DNA of 64,000 bases from Mycobacterium sp. SVM_VP21. Its GTDB lineage: Bacteria > Actinomycetota > Actinomycetes > Mycobacteriales > Mycobacteriaceae. The notes beneath the pieces are model-generated. The model ran no database searches and was not told the origin of the DNA. It was given only the letters and a program-made list of their open reading frames with translations. The stretch's first letter is position 1; each line of letters opens with the position of its first letter. Positions 45,902-54,888 of this stretch are shown here, in pieces. The stretch is taken from positions 3,224,001 through 3,288,000 of the forward strand of contig CP101406.1 of assembly GCA_024758765.1 (NCBI GenBank). Reading direction: 5' to 3'. A program made the translations under genes and the position numbers.

Positions 45902-46756
45902 ATGTCGGCTCCGCCCGAGTTCCGTCTCGACCAGCGACGGGTGTCCGTAGCGCGTGACGCCGCCGCGGTCTGGCGGGTGCTCGAAGAGGATCCGATCGGT
46001 TCCTGCATGGTCGCCGCGCGGGTCGCCGATCACGGTGTCGACCCCAGGTCGATCGGTGGGGAATTGTGGACGCGCGGCGGCGGCGTGGATGAATCCCTGT
46101 GTTACGCAGGCGCGAACCTGATCCCGCTGCGCGGTGCCCCGGCCGATCTCACCGCGTTCGCCGACAAGGCGGTTGGTGCGATCCGGCGCTGTTCGTCGTT
46201 GGTGGGCCGGGCCGAATTGGTGTTGCCGATGTGGCAGCGTCTCGTCGATTCCTGGGGCCCGGCTCGTGATGTGCGGGAGAGTCAGCCACTGATGGCGCTG
46301 CACACCATGCCCGCCTGCCCGATGGACGCCGAAGTGCGCCAGGTGCGTCCCGACGAACTCGACGCGTACCTGGTGGCCGCCGTCGACATGTTCATCGGTG
46401 AGGTCGGTGTGGATCCGCGGGCCGGTGACGGCGGCCGCGCCTATCGCCGTCGGGTGGCGAACCTGATCACGTCGGGCCGGGCCTGGGCACGCTTCGAGCG
46501 GGGCGAGGTCGTGTTCAAGGCCGAGGTGGGTTCCCAGTCGCCGGCGGTGGGGCAGATCCAAGGTGTCTGGGTGCACCCGGACCGACGCGGCCGCGGGCTG
46601 GGCGCCGGCGGCACCGCGATGCTGGCCGCGGTCATCGTCGGCACCGGGCGCATCGCCAGCCTCTACGTCAACGATTTCAACGAGGTGGCGCGGTCCACCT
46701 ATGAGCGGGTGGGTTTCACCCAGGTCGGCACCTTCGCGACCGTGTTGCTCGACTGA
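45902..46756 (+). CDS. GNAT-family N-acetyltransferase (Rv2867c-like)
   Basis: 284 residues from ATG 45902; a TTG at 45878 is in frame but has no better ribosome site. An N-terminal half of DUF4081 type (about 1-125) precedes the GNAT domain (about 140-284) with acetyl-CoA loop HPDRRGRGLGAGGT and NDFNEVARSTYERVGF. Rv2867c occupies this place in Mtb. Substrate unknown. Same strand as ispG, 55 bp downstream. Confidence 0.9.
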   Translation: MSAPPEFRLDQRRVSVARDAAAVWRVLEEDPIGSCMVAARVADHGVDPRSIGGELWTRGGGVDESLCYAGANLIPLRGAPADLTAFADKAVGAIRRCSSLVGRAELVLPMWQRLVDSWGPARDVRESQPLMALHTMPACPMDAEVRQVRPDELDAYLVAAVDMFIGEVGVDPRAGDGGRAYRRRVANLITSGRAWARFERGEVVFKAEVGSQSPAVGQIQGVWVHPDRRGRGLGAGGTAMLAAVIVGTGRIASLYVNDFNEVARSTYERVGFTQVGTFATVLLD

Positions 46757-46886
46757 TCTCGGGATCTCTTCGTGCTCTTCGCCGAACCTGCGGTTGGCGC
46801 GGAAAAGTTCGAGTTACGGACACGCTAAACGCTGTCTCGGTGCGCCTCCGCCTGGCGACCGTTTCTATTTCGTAACATCAGCCCCA

Positions 46887-48707
46887 ATGACAACTGCAAG
46901 CTCATTCGTCACACGCGTCACGGGCCTGGTCGCCGTGTTGCTGACCGCAGCCGGGATGGCGGCCTGCACGCCCCGCCCCGACGGTCCAGGGCCCGTCGCC
47001 GAGCGGTTCTTCGCGGCCCTGGCCACCGGCGACACCGCGACGGCCGCCGAACTCAGCGACGACCCGTCTGCGGCGCGCAGCGCACTCAACGCCGCCTGGG
47101 CGGGCTTGCAGGCCGAACACCTGGATGCCCAACTGCTCAGTGCCCGCTATAACGACGACACCGGCACCGTGGCCTACCGCTACACCTGGAAGCTGCCGAA
47201 GAACCGGACCTGGGCCTACGACGGCCAGCTCAAGATGGTCCGAAACGAAGGACACTGGACCGTCCGCTGGACGGCCACCGGCCTGCACCCCAAACTGGGC
47301 GAGCACCAGACCTTCGCGCTGCGGGCCGACCCGCCGCGCCGCGCCGCCGTGAACGAGGTGGGCGGCACCGACGTGCTGGTACCGGGTTACGTCTACCACT
47401 ACATGTTGGACGCCACCCGGGCCGGACGAAACCTGATGCGCACCGCGCGGGCGGTGGTCGACACCTTGCGGCCCTTCGACGACGCATTGGGCGACCCGCA
47501 GCGGCTGGCCGAGCAGGCCAGTTCCTCGAGGTCTCCACTCGACCTGATCACCTTGCGCAAGGTCGACCACGACCGTGTCGAACCCGCTATCGGTGCCCTC
47601 CCGGGAGTCGTGGTCACCCCGCGCCCCGAGCTGTTGCCCACCGACGACCACTTCGCGCCGATGCTCATCAGCGAAGTCAAAAAGGCGGTCGCGACCCAAC
47701 TCGAAGGTGCCGCGGGCTGGCGTGTCGTCAGCGAGAATCAGAACGGCGTCGACGTCGCGGTCCTGCACGAGGTCGATCCAGCGCCGGCCCCCTCGCTGAC
47801 CATCAGCTTGGACAGAGCGGTCCAGCGGGCCGCCCAGAACGCGGTCAACACCCGCGGCGACAAGGCGATGATGGTGGTGATCAAGCCCTCGACCGGTGAA
47901 CTGCTCGCCGTCGCGCAGAGCGCAGCTGCCGATGCCGACGGCTTGGTCGCGACCAGCGGCCTGTATCCCCCCGGATCGACGTTCAAGATGGTCACCGCGG
48001 GCGCGGCGATCGAACGGGACATGGCGACGCCGAACTCCATGGTGGGTTGTCCCGGTGAACTCGACATCGGCCAGCGCACCATTCCCAACTACGGCGGATT
48101 CGACCTCGGGCTGGTATCGATGTCGCGGGCCTTCGCCAATTCGTGCAACACCACCTTCGCCGAGCTGGCCAGCCGGATGCCGCCGCGGGCGCTGTCGCAG
48201 GCGGCCAGTCGCTACGGGATCGGGGTGGACTACCTAGTGGACGGGATCACTACGGTCACCGGCTCGGTTCCGCCGACGGTCGACCTGGCCGAACGCACCG
48301 AGGACGGCTTCGGTCAGGGCAAGGTGCTGGCCAGTCCCTTCGGCGTCGCGTTGGCTGCGGCGACGGTCGCCGCGGGACGCACACCGGTACCCCGATTGAT
48401 CGAAGGCCGGCCGACGGCGGTCAACGGTCCGGTGGCGGCCCCGGTGAGCGCGGAGATGCTCGACGGCCTGCGCGAGATGATGCGGCTGGTGGTGACCGAC
48501 GGCACCGCACGCGACATCGCCGGCTGCGGCCCGGTCTACGGCAAGACCGGGGAAGCAGAATTCGCCGGTGGCTCGCACTCCTGGTTCGCCGGATATCGAG
48601 GTGACATGGCCTTCGCGTCCCTGATCGTCGGCGGTGGCAGCTCGCAGTACGCGGTCCGGATGACCAAGGTGATGTTCGACTCGCTGCCAGACAACTTCCT
48701 GCTGTAG
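46887..48707 (+). CDS. Penicillin-binding lipoprotein (Rv2864c-like)
   Basis: 606 residues from ATG 46887; the frame runs upstream through the GNAT gene but that is a shadow. Lipobox MAAC follows a signal helix. A MecA/NTF2-like N-terminal domain (about 35-150), a dimerisation segment and a transpeptidase domain (about 300-606) follow. Active-site motifs are all present: STFK (SxxK), SCN (SxN) and KTGEAE (KTG). It is a class B PBP-like D,D-transpeptidase anchored outside the membrane. It has its own 130-bp upstream region. Confidence 0.94.
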   Translation: MTTASSFVTRVTGLVAVLLTAAGMAACTPRPDGPGPVAERFFAALATGDTATAAELSDDPSAARSALNAAWAGLQAEHLDAQLLSARYNDDTGTVAYRYTWKLPKNRTWAYDGQLKMVRNEGHWTVRWTATGLHPKLGEHQTFALRADPPRRAAVNEVGGTDVLVPGYVYHYMLDATRAGRNLMRTARAVVDTLRPFDDALGDPQRLAEQASSSRSPLDLITLRKVDHDRVEPAIGALPGVVVTPRPELLPTDDHFAPMLISEVKKAVATQLEGAAGWRVVSENQNGVDVAVLHEVDPAPAPSLTISLDRAVQRAAQNAVNTRGDKAMMVVIKPSTGELLAVAQSAAADADGLVATSGLYPPGSTFKMVTAGAAIERDMATPNSMVGCPGELDIGQRTIPNYGGFDLGLVSMSRAFANSCNTTFAELASRMPPRALSQAASRYGIGVDYLVDGITTVTGSVPPTVDLAERTEDGFGQGKVLASPFGVALAAATVAAGRTPVPRLIEGRPTAVNGPVAAPVSAEMLDGLREMMRLVVTDGTARDIAGCGPVYGKTGEAEFAGGSHSWFAGYRGDMAFASLIVGGGSSQYAVRMTKVMFDSLPDNFLL

Positions 48708-48726
48708 CGGCGTAAATTGAGAACCC

Positions 48727-49311
48727 ATGACGGGTCTCAGCGACGACATAGCCGACGTGGCCTTGCGTATCTCGGATGCGGACCGCAACGGCACGTTGCG
48801 CCGCCTGCACAACGCCGTCTCCCTCGGATTGATCGACATCGGGGAGTTCGAGGAGCGTGCGGCGCAGGTGTCGCAGGCACGGATGCGCTCGGAGCTCGAC
48901 ACCCTGATCGGTGACCTGCCCGGCCCGCGCGCCATCGTCACCTCGGCGGCCGACCGGGTCGAGCTGCGTGGCTGGGCCGGGTCGCTCAAACGCCACGGGG
49001 AGTGGATCGTGCCGACCCGGCTGGCGCTGGTGCGACGCCTGGGCTCGGTTGACCTCGACCTCACCAAGGCCCGGTTTGCTGGGCCGGTCGTCGTGATCGA
49101 GCTCGACATGCGATTCGGCTCGGTCGACATCCGTCTGCCCGACGGTGCCAGCGCCTCGATCGACGATGTCGAGGTCTACGGCGGCAGCGCCCGCGATCGC
49201 CGCACCGACCCGCCCGCCGAAGGAGCTCCGCACCTGGTGCTGACCGGCCGCGTGGTGTGCGGCTCGGTGGACATCAGGGGTCCTCGGCGCAAGCTCCGCT
49301 GGCGGCGCTGA
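48727..49311 (+). CDS. DUF1707 (SHOCT-like) domain protein
   Basis: 194 residues. Residues ~14-65 are the DUF1707 module (RISDADRNGTLRRLHNAVSLG, then IDIGEFEERAAQV), common in actinobacterial regulators and membrane proteins. Residues ~95-180 form beta repeats with two GSVDI(R) motifs. A DUF1707 protein also follows PBP genes in other actinobacteria. Probably cytosolic; no membrane segment. Function unknown. Confidence 0.82.
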   Translation: MTGLSDDIADVALRISDADRNGTLRRLHNAVSLGLIDIGEFEERAAQVSQARMRSELDTLIGDLPGPRAIVTSAADRVELRGWAGSLKRHGEWIVPTRLALVRRLGSVDLDLTKARFAGPVVVIELDMRFGSVDIRLPDGASASIDDVEVYGGSARDRRTDPPAEGAPHLVLTGRVVCGSVDIRGPRRKLRWRR

Positions 49312-49333
49312 CCAGCTCCGTTAAGCTGGCGTA

Positions 49334-50191
49334 ATGCCCGTTCGTGCCCCGCTTTCTCCCGGCGTGCTGTCTCCGACGCTGCCGGTGCCCCGCTTGATCC
49401 CGCGTCCGGAATACGTCGGCCGCGCTACGGCTGCCGAGGGCTCCGAGCCGTGGGTGCAAACGCCCGAGGTGATCGAGAAGATGCGGGTGGCGAGCCGGAT
49501 TGCGGCGGGTGCACTTGCCGAGGCGGGTAAGGCCGTCGCGCCCGGCGTGACTACCGATGAGCTGGATCGCATCGCCCACGACTTCATGGTCGACCGCGGC
49601 GCCTATCCCTCGACGTTGGGTTACAAGGGCTTTCCGAAGTCGTGCTGCACGTCGCTCAACGAAGTCATCTGTCACGGCATCCCGGACTCGACGGTGATCG
49701 CTGACGGCGACATCGTCAACATCGACGTCACCGCGTACATCGACGGCGTGCACGGCGACACCAACGCCACCTTCCTGGCCGGGGACGTCTCGCAGGAACA
49801 TCGGCTGCTGGTCGAGCGCACCCACGAGGCCACTATGCGCGCCATCAAAGCGGTCAAACCCGGCCGCGCGCTGTCGGTGATCGGCCGGGTGATCGAGTCC
49901 TACGCGAACCGGTTCGGCTACAACGTGGTCCGTGACTTCACCGGTCACGGGATCGGCCCGACCTTCCACAACGGTCTGGTGATCCTGCACTACGACCAGC
50001 CCGAGGTCGACACCATCATCGAGCCGGGGATGACCTTCACCATCGAGCCGATGATCAACCTCGGCAGCCTGGACTACGACATCTGGGACGACGACTGGAC
50101 GGTGGTCACCAGCGACGGGCAGTGGAGCGCCCAGTTCGAACACACCCTGGTCGTAACGGACGACGGCGCCGAGATACTGACGCTGCCGTGA
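49334..50191 (+). CDS. map: Methionine aminopeptidase, type I
   Basis: 285 residues. The five metal ligands are in place: Asp in [16 protein letters not shown] (two), His in GHGIGPTFH, Glu in TIEPM and Glu in AQFEHT. The ~40-residue Pro-rich N-terminal extension (PXXPXXP) is typical of MapB (Rv2861c), which can contact the ribosome tunnel region. It removes N-terminal Met. ATG 49334, 22 bp after the DUF1707 gene. Confidence 0.95.
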   Translation: MPVRAPLSPGVLSPTLPVPRLIPRPEYVGRATAAEGSEPWVQTPEVIEKMRVASRIAAGALAEAGKAVAPGVTTDELDRIAHDFMVDRGAYPSTLGYKGFPKSCCTSLNEVICHGIPDSTVIADGDIVNIDVTAYIDGVHGDTNATFLAGDVSQEHRLLVERTHEATMRAIKAVKPGRALSVIGRVIESYANRFGYNVVRDFTGHGIGPTFHNGLVILHYDQPEVDTIIEPGMTFTIEPMINLGSLDYDIWDDDWTVVTSDGQWSAQFEHTLVVTDDGAEILTLP

Positions 50192-50262
50192 CTTTCGGCT
50201 GTTGCTGTTGAGCCGCTAAGGGGGCCGTCAAAATCGCCCCCTGCCGCCGCAGGGACTGTAGC

Positions 50263-50835
50263 GTGGCGCAGATGCCGGGCACGATGATGACCATCGACGG
50301 GTTCCCGATTCCGGTCGATGTGGCAGGCCCCCAGAACGGGCCGGTCGTGGTCGTGCTCGCCGCGGCCCAGCATCCCCTCACCGCGTACGACGCGGTATGC
50401 CAGCGACTGCACACCGCCTCGCTGCGCACCATCGTGATCGGCGCAGACCCGCGTCTGACACCCAAGTCAGTGATCGGCATCCTCGATTCGCTGGGCGTGC
50501 AGTGCGGCGTGCTGGTGGGCGATCGGACCGGTGCCGACAACGCCTGGGAACTTGCCGCGACGCGCCCGGACCGCTTCACCGGGCTGGTGGCGCTCGACCG
50601 GGGACATCCCCGCGCGCCGGATCTGAGCGGCGCGATTCGCGACGAGCGCTGCCCTCCGGTGGAGATCAACACCACCGTGCTGGTCAGTTCCCGAGCCACG
50701 GCGTCGGTTGCCAACGCCAGCCAACGGTTCGTCTACGGCGAACACCGATTGGTGATGCTGCCCGGGCGGCGCAGTGCGAGTGAGTTCACCGCACAGTTCG
50801 CCATGGAGATCGTGTTGCGCGCCAGTACCTGGTAA
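50263..50835 (+). CDS. Short alpha/beta hydrolase-like protein
   Basis: 190 residues from GTG 50263 (ATG 50272 alternative). Pattern suggests a reduced alpha/beta-hydrolase core: VVVVLAAAQHPLTAYD near the N-terminus and VLVGDRTGADNAWELAATRP at ~85-105. In a true enzyme the latter would be the G-x-S-x-G elbow; here it reads GDRTG, so the nucleophile is missing or replaced. Probably non-catalytic, or a different activity. Short spacing to map suggests one transcript. Confidence 0.7.
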   Translation: MAQMPGTMMTIDGFPIPVDVAGPQNGPVVVVLAAAQHPLTAYDAVCQRLHTASLRTIVIGADPRLTPKSVIGILDSLGVQCGVLVGDRTGADNAWELAATRPDRFTGLVALDRGHPRAPDLSGAIRDERCPPVEINTTVLVSSRATASVANASQRFVYGEHRLVMLPGRRSASEFTAQFAMEIVLRASTW

Positions 50836-50902
50836 TACGTAGCGGGGGAGAGTAGGTTCCGGCGTAGCCGGCGATCGGGGGCGCGTCGGCTGAAGATAAT
50901 GA

Positions 50903-50923
50903 AATACGTATCTGGGGGGATAC
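50903..50923 (+). promoter_or_regulatory. Repeated motif and hairpin upstream of the acyl-AMP ligase
   Basis: AATACGTATCTGGGGGGATA sits at 50903-50922; GTATC (50907-50911) and GATAC (50919-50923) can pair. A near-identical block AATACGTAGCGGGGGAG lies 69 bp upstream at 50834. Two spaced copies in front of one gene look like regulator binding sites. Confidence 0.45.
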
Positions 50924-50926
50924 AGC

Positions 50927-52669
50927 ATGCGGTCATGGGGGCAATCAATACCGGCGTTGCTGCGTGAACGAGCAGAGCAGTGGCCTGATCGGCCGGCGTT
51001 CACCTACATCGACTACGAGGTGGAGCCGACGGGGTACGCCGAGACCCTGACGTGGGCGCAAATTCTGGGGCGGACCGAGGCGGTCGCAGCGGAGGTGGCG
51101 GCAGTCGCCACGCCAGGCGACCGCATTGCGTTGCTCGCGCCGCAAGGCCTGGAGTACATCGCCGGATTCTTCGGTGCGATGGAAGCCGGTTGCATCGTGG
51201 TGCCGTTGCCGGTACCGGCCTTCGGCAGCCACGACGATCGAGTCACCGCGGCGCTCAAGGACTGCGCACCGGCCGCGGTGCTCACCACATCGGCAGTCGC
51301 CGGTGACATCCACGGGTGCGTCGGCGCGGTCGGGGGTAGTGCACCCGAGATCATCGAGGTGGATCTGATCGATCTCGACGCCTCCGTGTCCTGGCAAGGA
51401 ACCGGGGTGCTACCGACGAAAACGGCGTTGCTGCAATACACGTCCGGTTCGACCGGCTCGCCGAGGGGCGTCGTGGTCTCGCATCGCAACGTTTTCGCCA
51501 ACATGGAGCAGGTGATGGCGGACTACTTCGGCGAGGACGGGGGAGCGCCGCCGCCGGACGCCACGCTGGTGTCCTGGCTGCCCTTCTACCACGACATGGG
51601 CCTGCTGCTGGGCGTGATGGGGGCCGTCTTGCTGGGCCGCCACTCGGTGGTGATGAGCCCGATCGCGTTCCTGCAGAAGCCGTCCCGATGGATCCAGCAG
51701 CTGGCCATCAACTCCTGCGCGGTCACCGCCGGGCCTAACTTCGCGTTCGAGCTGGCCGCGCGCCGGACCACCGATGAGGATATGGCCGGCCTCGACTTGA
51801 GCAGAGTGCACACCATCTTGAGCGGCAGCGAGCGCATCCACGCAGCGACGATCCGCCGTTTCAACGACCGATTCGCCCGCTTCGGCCTGCCCGCCAACGC
51901 GTTGTCACCGTCCTACGGGCTGGCAGAGGCAATGGTCTACGTCGCCTCGGCGCCCCGCGCGAACCGTCCGGTGACGATTCGGCTCGACTACGAGAACCTG
52001 GTCGGCGGCACCGCACAGGTGGGTCCGGGCGGGGCGGAGCTGGTCAGCATCGGCGCCCCGCGGGCGTGCACGGTGCGGATTGTCGACCCCGAGACCCACA
52101 CCGAGAGCCCAGACGGAGGCGTCGGTGAGATCTGGGTGCACGGGCCCAACGTCGCCAGCGGCTACTGGCACAACGCGGAGGCCACCGAGCGCACATTCGG
52201 CGGGCACCTCGAATCCCCGTCAGTCGGCACACCGGTGGGTCCGTGGTTGCGCACCGGAGACCTCGGCGTCATCTACGAGGGCGAGATGCTGGTGGTCGGG
52301 CGCATCAAAGACCTTTTGATCGTCGACGGCCGAAATCACTACCCCGACGACATCGAGGCCACCGTTCAGGAGCTCACCGGCGGCCGCGTCGCCGCGGTGC
52401 CGGTCAGTGGTGAGGGCGGTGAGCAGCTGGTGGTCATCGCCGAGCTCAAGAACCGGGGCAACACCGTCGAAGAGCAATTGGCACGGATAGCGGTCCTGAA
52501 AAAAGATGTGGCAGCATCGGTTTCCCGCTCCCACGGGGTCCGAGTCGCCGACCTCGTGCTGGTCGCTCCCGGATCGCTGCCGATCACCACCAGTGGCAAG
52601 ATCCGCCGCTCGACATGCGCCGACTGCTATCGCACGGCCCAATTTCGTCGGCTGGAGCCCGTCGACTGA
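50927..52669 (+). CDS. Fatty-acyl-AMP ligase (FadD-like)
   Basis: 580 residues, adenylation fold. P-loop TSGSTGSPRG (about 172), LPFYHDMGLLLGVMG (about 220), SYGLAEAM (near 327), RTGDLG (near 445) and the A8/A10 region LPITTSGKIRR at the C-terminus. The long insert and LPFYHDMGL motif fit the FAAL subgroup (FadD21-34), which makes acyl-adenylates for polyketide synthases. No polyketide synthase or acyl carrier protein is nearby, so its partner is elsewhere. ATG 50927. Confidence 0.88.
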   Translation: MRSWGQSIPALLRERAEQWPDRPAFTYIDYEVEPTGYAETLTWAQILGRTEAVAAEVAAVATPGDRIALLAPQGLEYIAGFFGAMEAGCIVVPLPVPAFGSHDDRVTAALKDCAPAAVLTTSAVAGDIHGCVGAVGGSAPEIIEVDLIDLDASVSWQGTGVLPTKTALLQYTSGSTGSPRGVVVSHRNVFANMEQVMADYFGEDGGAPPPDATLVSWLPFYHDMGLLLGVMGAVLLGRHSVVMSPIAFLQKPSRWIQQLAINSCAVTAGPNFAFELAARRTTDEDMAGLDLSRVHTILSGSERIHAATIRRFNDRFARFGLPANALSPSYGLAEAMVYVASAPRANRPVTIRLDYENLVGGTAQVGPGGAELVSIGAPRACTVRIVDPETHTESPDGGVGEIWVHGPNVASGYWHNAEATERTFGGHLESPSVGTPVGPWLRTGDLGVIYEGEMLVVGRIKDLLIVDGRNHYPDDIEATVQELTGGRVAAVPVSGEGGEQLVVIAELKNRGNTVEEQLARIAVLKKDVAASVSRSHGVRVADLVLVAPGSLPITTSGKIRRSTCADCYRTAQFRRLEPVD

Positions 52670-52733
52670 CCGCGGGCGGGTAGCCTGACAGCACTCAAAT
52701 GTCAGGGAAGACCGTCGTCGGCGAAGGAGCACA

Positions 52734-54098
52734 ATGACCTGGCCCGCGATGCTCTCCCAGACCGAGCTGCAACAACTGGTCGCCTCCGGCGAGATCGACA
52801 CCGTCGTGGTGGCATTCGCCGACATGCAGGGCCGGTTGGTCGGTAAGAGGGTGGCCGCTGAGCACTTTCTTGCCGAGGTCGCCGGACACGGCGTGGAGGC
52901 CTGCAGCTACCTGCTGGCCGTTGACGTGGAGATGAACACCGTCTCCGGCTACTCCATTGCCGACTGGGGAACCGGCTACGGCGACCTGGTGCTTAAACCG
53001 GACTTCACGACGCTGCGGCGCATTCCGTGGCTGCCCGGCACCGCCCACGTGCTGGCCGACGCACACTGGCCGGACGGCGGCCCGGTCGCGGTGGCACCCC
53101 GTCAGATTCTGGCCGCCCAAATTGCCCGACTGACCGAGCGCGGGCTGGTTGCCTACGCCGCAACGGAACTGGAATTCCTGGTCTTCGAGGACAGCTACCG
53201 GCAGGCATGGGCCGGCGGATATCGCGGAATGACACCGGGAACGGACTACAACGCCGACTACGGTCTGGTCGCCGGCACTCGGCTGGAGCCGCTGCTGCGC
53301 GACATCCGGCTGGGGATGACCGGCGCGGGCCTGCGCTGCGAGGGTGTCAAAGGAGAGTGCAACACCGGCCAGCAGGAGATCACCTTCCGCTATGAAGAGG
53401 CGCTGACCACCTGCGACAACCACAGCGTCTACAAGAGTGGCGCCAAGGAGATCGCCGACCAGCACGGCAAGAGCCTGACGTTCATGGCGAAGTTCGACCA
53501 ACGGGAAGGCAACAGCTGCCACGTGCACCTGTCGCTACGCAGTACCGAAGGGTCTGCGGTGTTCGCCGATCCGGCCGCCCCGCACGGTATGTCGGCGTTG
53601 TTCCGCGCCTTCCTGGCCGGGGTGCTGGCCACGCTTCCCGAGCTGACTCTGTGCTACGCGCCGAATATCAACTCCTACAAGCGATTCGTCGGGGGCAGCT
53701 TCGCGCCCACGGCGATTGCGTGGGGCCTGGACAATCGCACCTGTGCGTTGCGAGTTCTCGGTCGTGGCGACTCGATGCGGGTGGAGTGCCGGGTGCCCGG
53801 CGGCGATGTGAACCCTTACCTGGCGGTGGCGGCGCTGATCGCGGCGGGGCTGCACGGCATCGACAACGATCTTTCGCTGCCCGAGCCGGTCGACGGTGAC
53901 GCCTACCGGGCCGGGCTGCCGCACCTGCCCACGACGCTGGGCGGAGCCATGGAGCTGTTCGCTGAATCGACGGTGGCGCGCAAGGCGTTCGGAGACGAGG
54001 TAGTGCAGCATTACCTGCACAGCGCCCGGGTCGAGTTGGACGCATTCAACACCGCGGTGACCGATTGGGAGAGGGTTCGGGGTTTTGAACGCTTCTGA
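52734..54098 (+). CDS. glnA4: Glutamine synthetase-like (GlnA4) enzyme
   Basis: 454 residues. An N-terminal beta-grasp and a C-terminal catalytic domain carry metal ligands in TELEF, FRYEEAL/GQQEITF and GNSCHVHLSL, with substrate residues in APNINSYKRF. Shorter than housekeeping GlnA (about 478). Rv2860c (glnA4) is the counterpart. Related actinobacterial GlnA3/GlnA4 enzymes gamma-glutamylate polyamines or ethanolamine, which fits the adjacent class I amidotransferase, aldehyde dehydrogenase and SDR genes. ATG 52734. The last bases overlap the next frame. Confidence 0.9.
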   Translation: MTWPAMLSQTELQQLVASGEIDTVVVAFADMQGRLVGKRVAAEHFLAEVAGHGVEACSYLLAVDVEMNTVSGYSIADWGTGYGDLVLKPDFTTLRRIPWLPGTAHVLADAHWPDGGPVAVAPRQILAAQIARLTERGLVAYAATELEFLVFEDSYRQAWAGGYRGMTPGTDYNADYGLVAGTRLEPLLRDIRLGMTGAGLRCEGVKGECNTGQQEITFRYEEALTTCDNHSVYKSGAKEIADQHGKSLTFMAKFDQREGNSCHVHLSLRSTEGSAVFADPAAPHGMSALFRAFLAGVLATLPELTLCYAPNINSYKRFVGGSFAPTAIAWGLDNRTCALRVLGRGDSMRVECRVPGGDVNPYLAVAALIAAGLHGIDNDLSLPEPVDGDAYRAGLPHLPTTLGGAMELFAESTVARKAFGDEVVQHYLHSARVELDAFNTAVTDWERVRGFERF

Positions 54099-54888
54099 AC
54101 CCGGCGGTTCAGCGAGGCTCGACGCAGGAGAGGCGAAGCTGGGACCGCCGCATCAACCCGGCGGTTCAGTGGTCGGGCTGACGACCTATCTGGACCGAGC
54201 GAAGTTCGGGGTCTGGGATGCGCGCGCGGGCCTACTGCCCGCCCAATACATCCAGGGCATCACCGCCGCCGGCGGAATCGCGGTACTGCTGCCGCCACAG
54301 CCGGTGACGCCCGAGATCGCGGCGCGCGTGCTCGATGGTGTCAGCGCGCTGGTGATCACCGGCGGGCGCGACCTCGACCCCTCCGGGTACGGCCAGACGC
54401 CGCACGACGAGACCGATCGTCCCGACACCACCCGGGACGCATGGGAATTCGCCCTGCTAGCCGAGGCGATGCGGCGCGGCATGCCGGTGCTCGGGATCTG
54501 CCGTGGCGCCCAAGTGCTCAACGTGGCGCTCGGCGGGACGCTGCACCAGCACCTGCCCGACGTCATCGGTAACACCGGCCACCGGGCGGGCAACGGCGTC
54601 TTCACCCCGATGCCGGTGCGCACCGTGGCCGGCACCCGGGCGGCCGAGCTTCTCGGCGAGAGCTGCCAGGTGCAGTGCTACCACCATCAGGCGATCGCTG
54701 AGGTGGGTGCGAAACTTGTGGTCAGTGCGCGCGATGACGACGGGGTCATCGAAGCGATCGAGCTTCCCGGGGAGGACTTCGTGTTCGCGGTTCAGTGGCA
54801 TCCCGAGGAATCCCCGGACGATCTGCGGCTGTTCGCCGCGATCGTGGCCGAAGCGGGCAAGTACGCGGCGGCACGGGTGAGCGAATGA
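54085..54888 (+). CDS. Class I glutamine amidotransferase-like gamma-glutamyl hydrolase (PuuD-like)
   Basis: The conserved enzyme starts at VVGLTTYLDRAKFG. A GTG at 54169 gives 239 residues; a TTG at 54085, overlapping glnA4 by 14 bp, adds 28 residues translated from a 57-bp repeat. Nucleophile Cys is in GICRGAQVLN and His-Glu in QWHPEES. It should release glutamate from gamma-glutamyl-amine intermediates. I recall that Mtb Rv2859c also begins with tandem repeats, which favours the long form. Part of the glnA4 operon. Confidence 0.88.
   Translation: MNASEPGGSARLDAGEAKLGPPHQPGGSVVGLTTYLDRAKFGVWDARAGLLPAQYIQGITAAGGIAVLLPPQPVTPEIAARVLDGVSALVITGGRDLDPSGYGQTPHDETDRPDTTRDAWEFALLAEAMRRGMPVLGICRGAQVLNVALGGTLHQHLPDVIGNTGHRAGNGVFTPMPVRTVAGTRAAELLGESCQVQCYHHQAIAEVGAKLVVSARDDDGVIEAIELPGEDFVFAVQWHPEESPDDLRLFAAIVAEAGKYAAARVSE
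54098..54169 (-). repeat. 57-bp dispersed repeat unit, reverse orientation
   Basis: AACCCGGCGGTTCAG at 54098-54112 recurs exactly 57 bp later at 54155-54169, so one full unit plus the start of a second is present. The complement aligns along its length with the 9724-9892 units. It lies at the glnA4-puuD junction. Confidence 0.8.
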
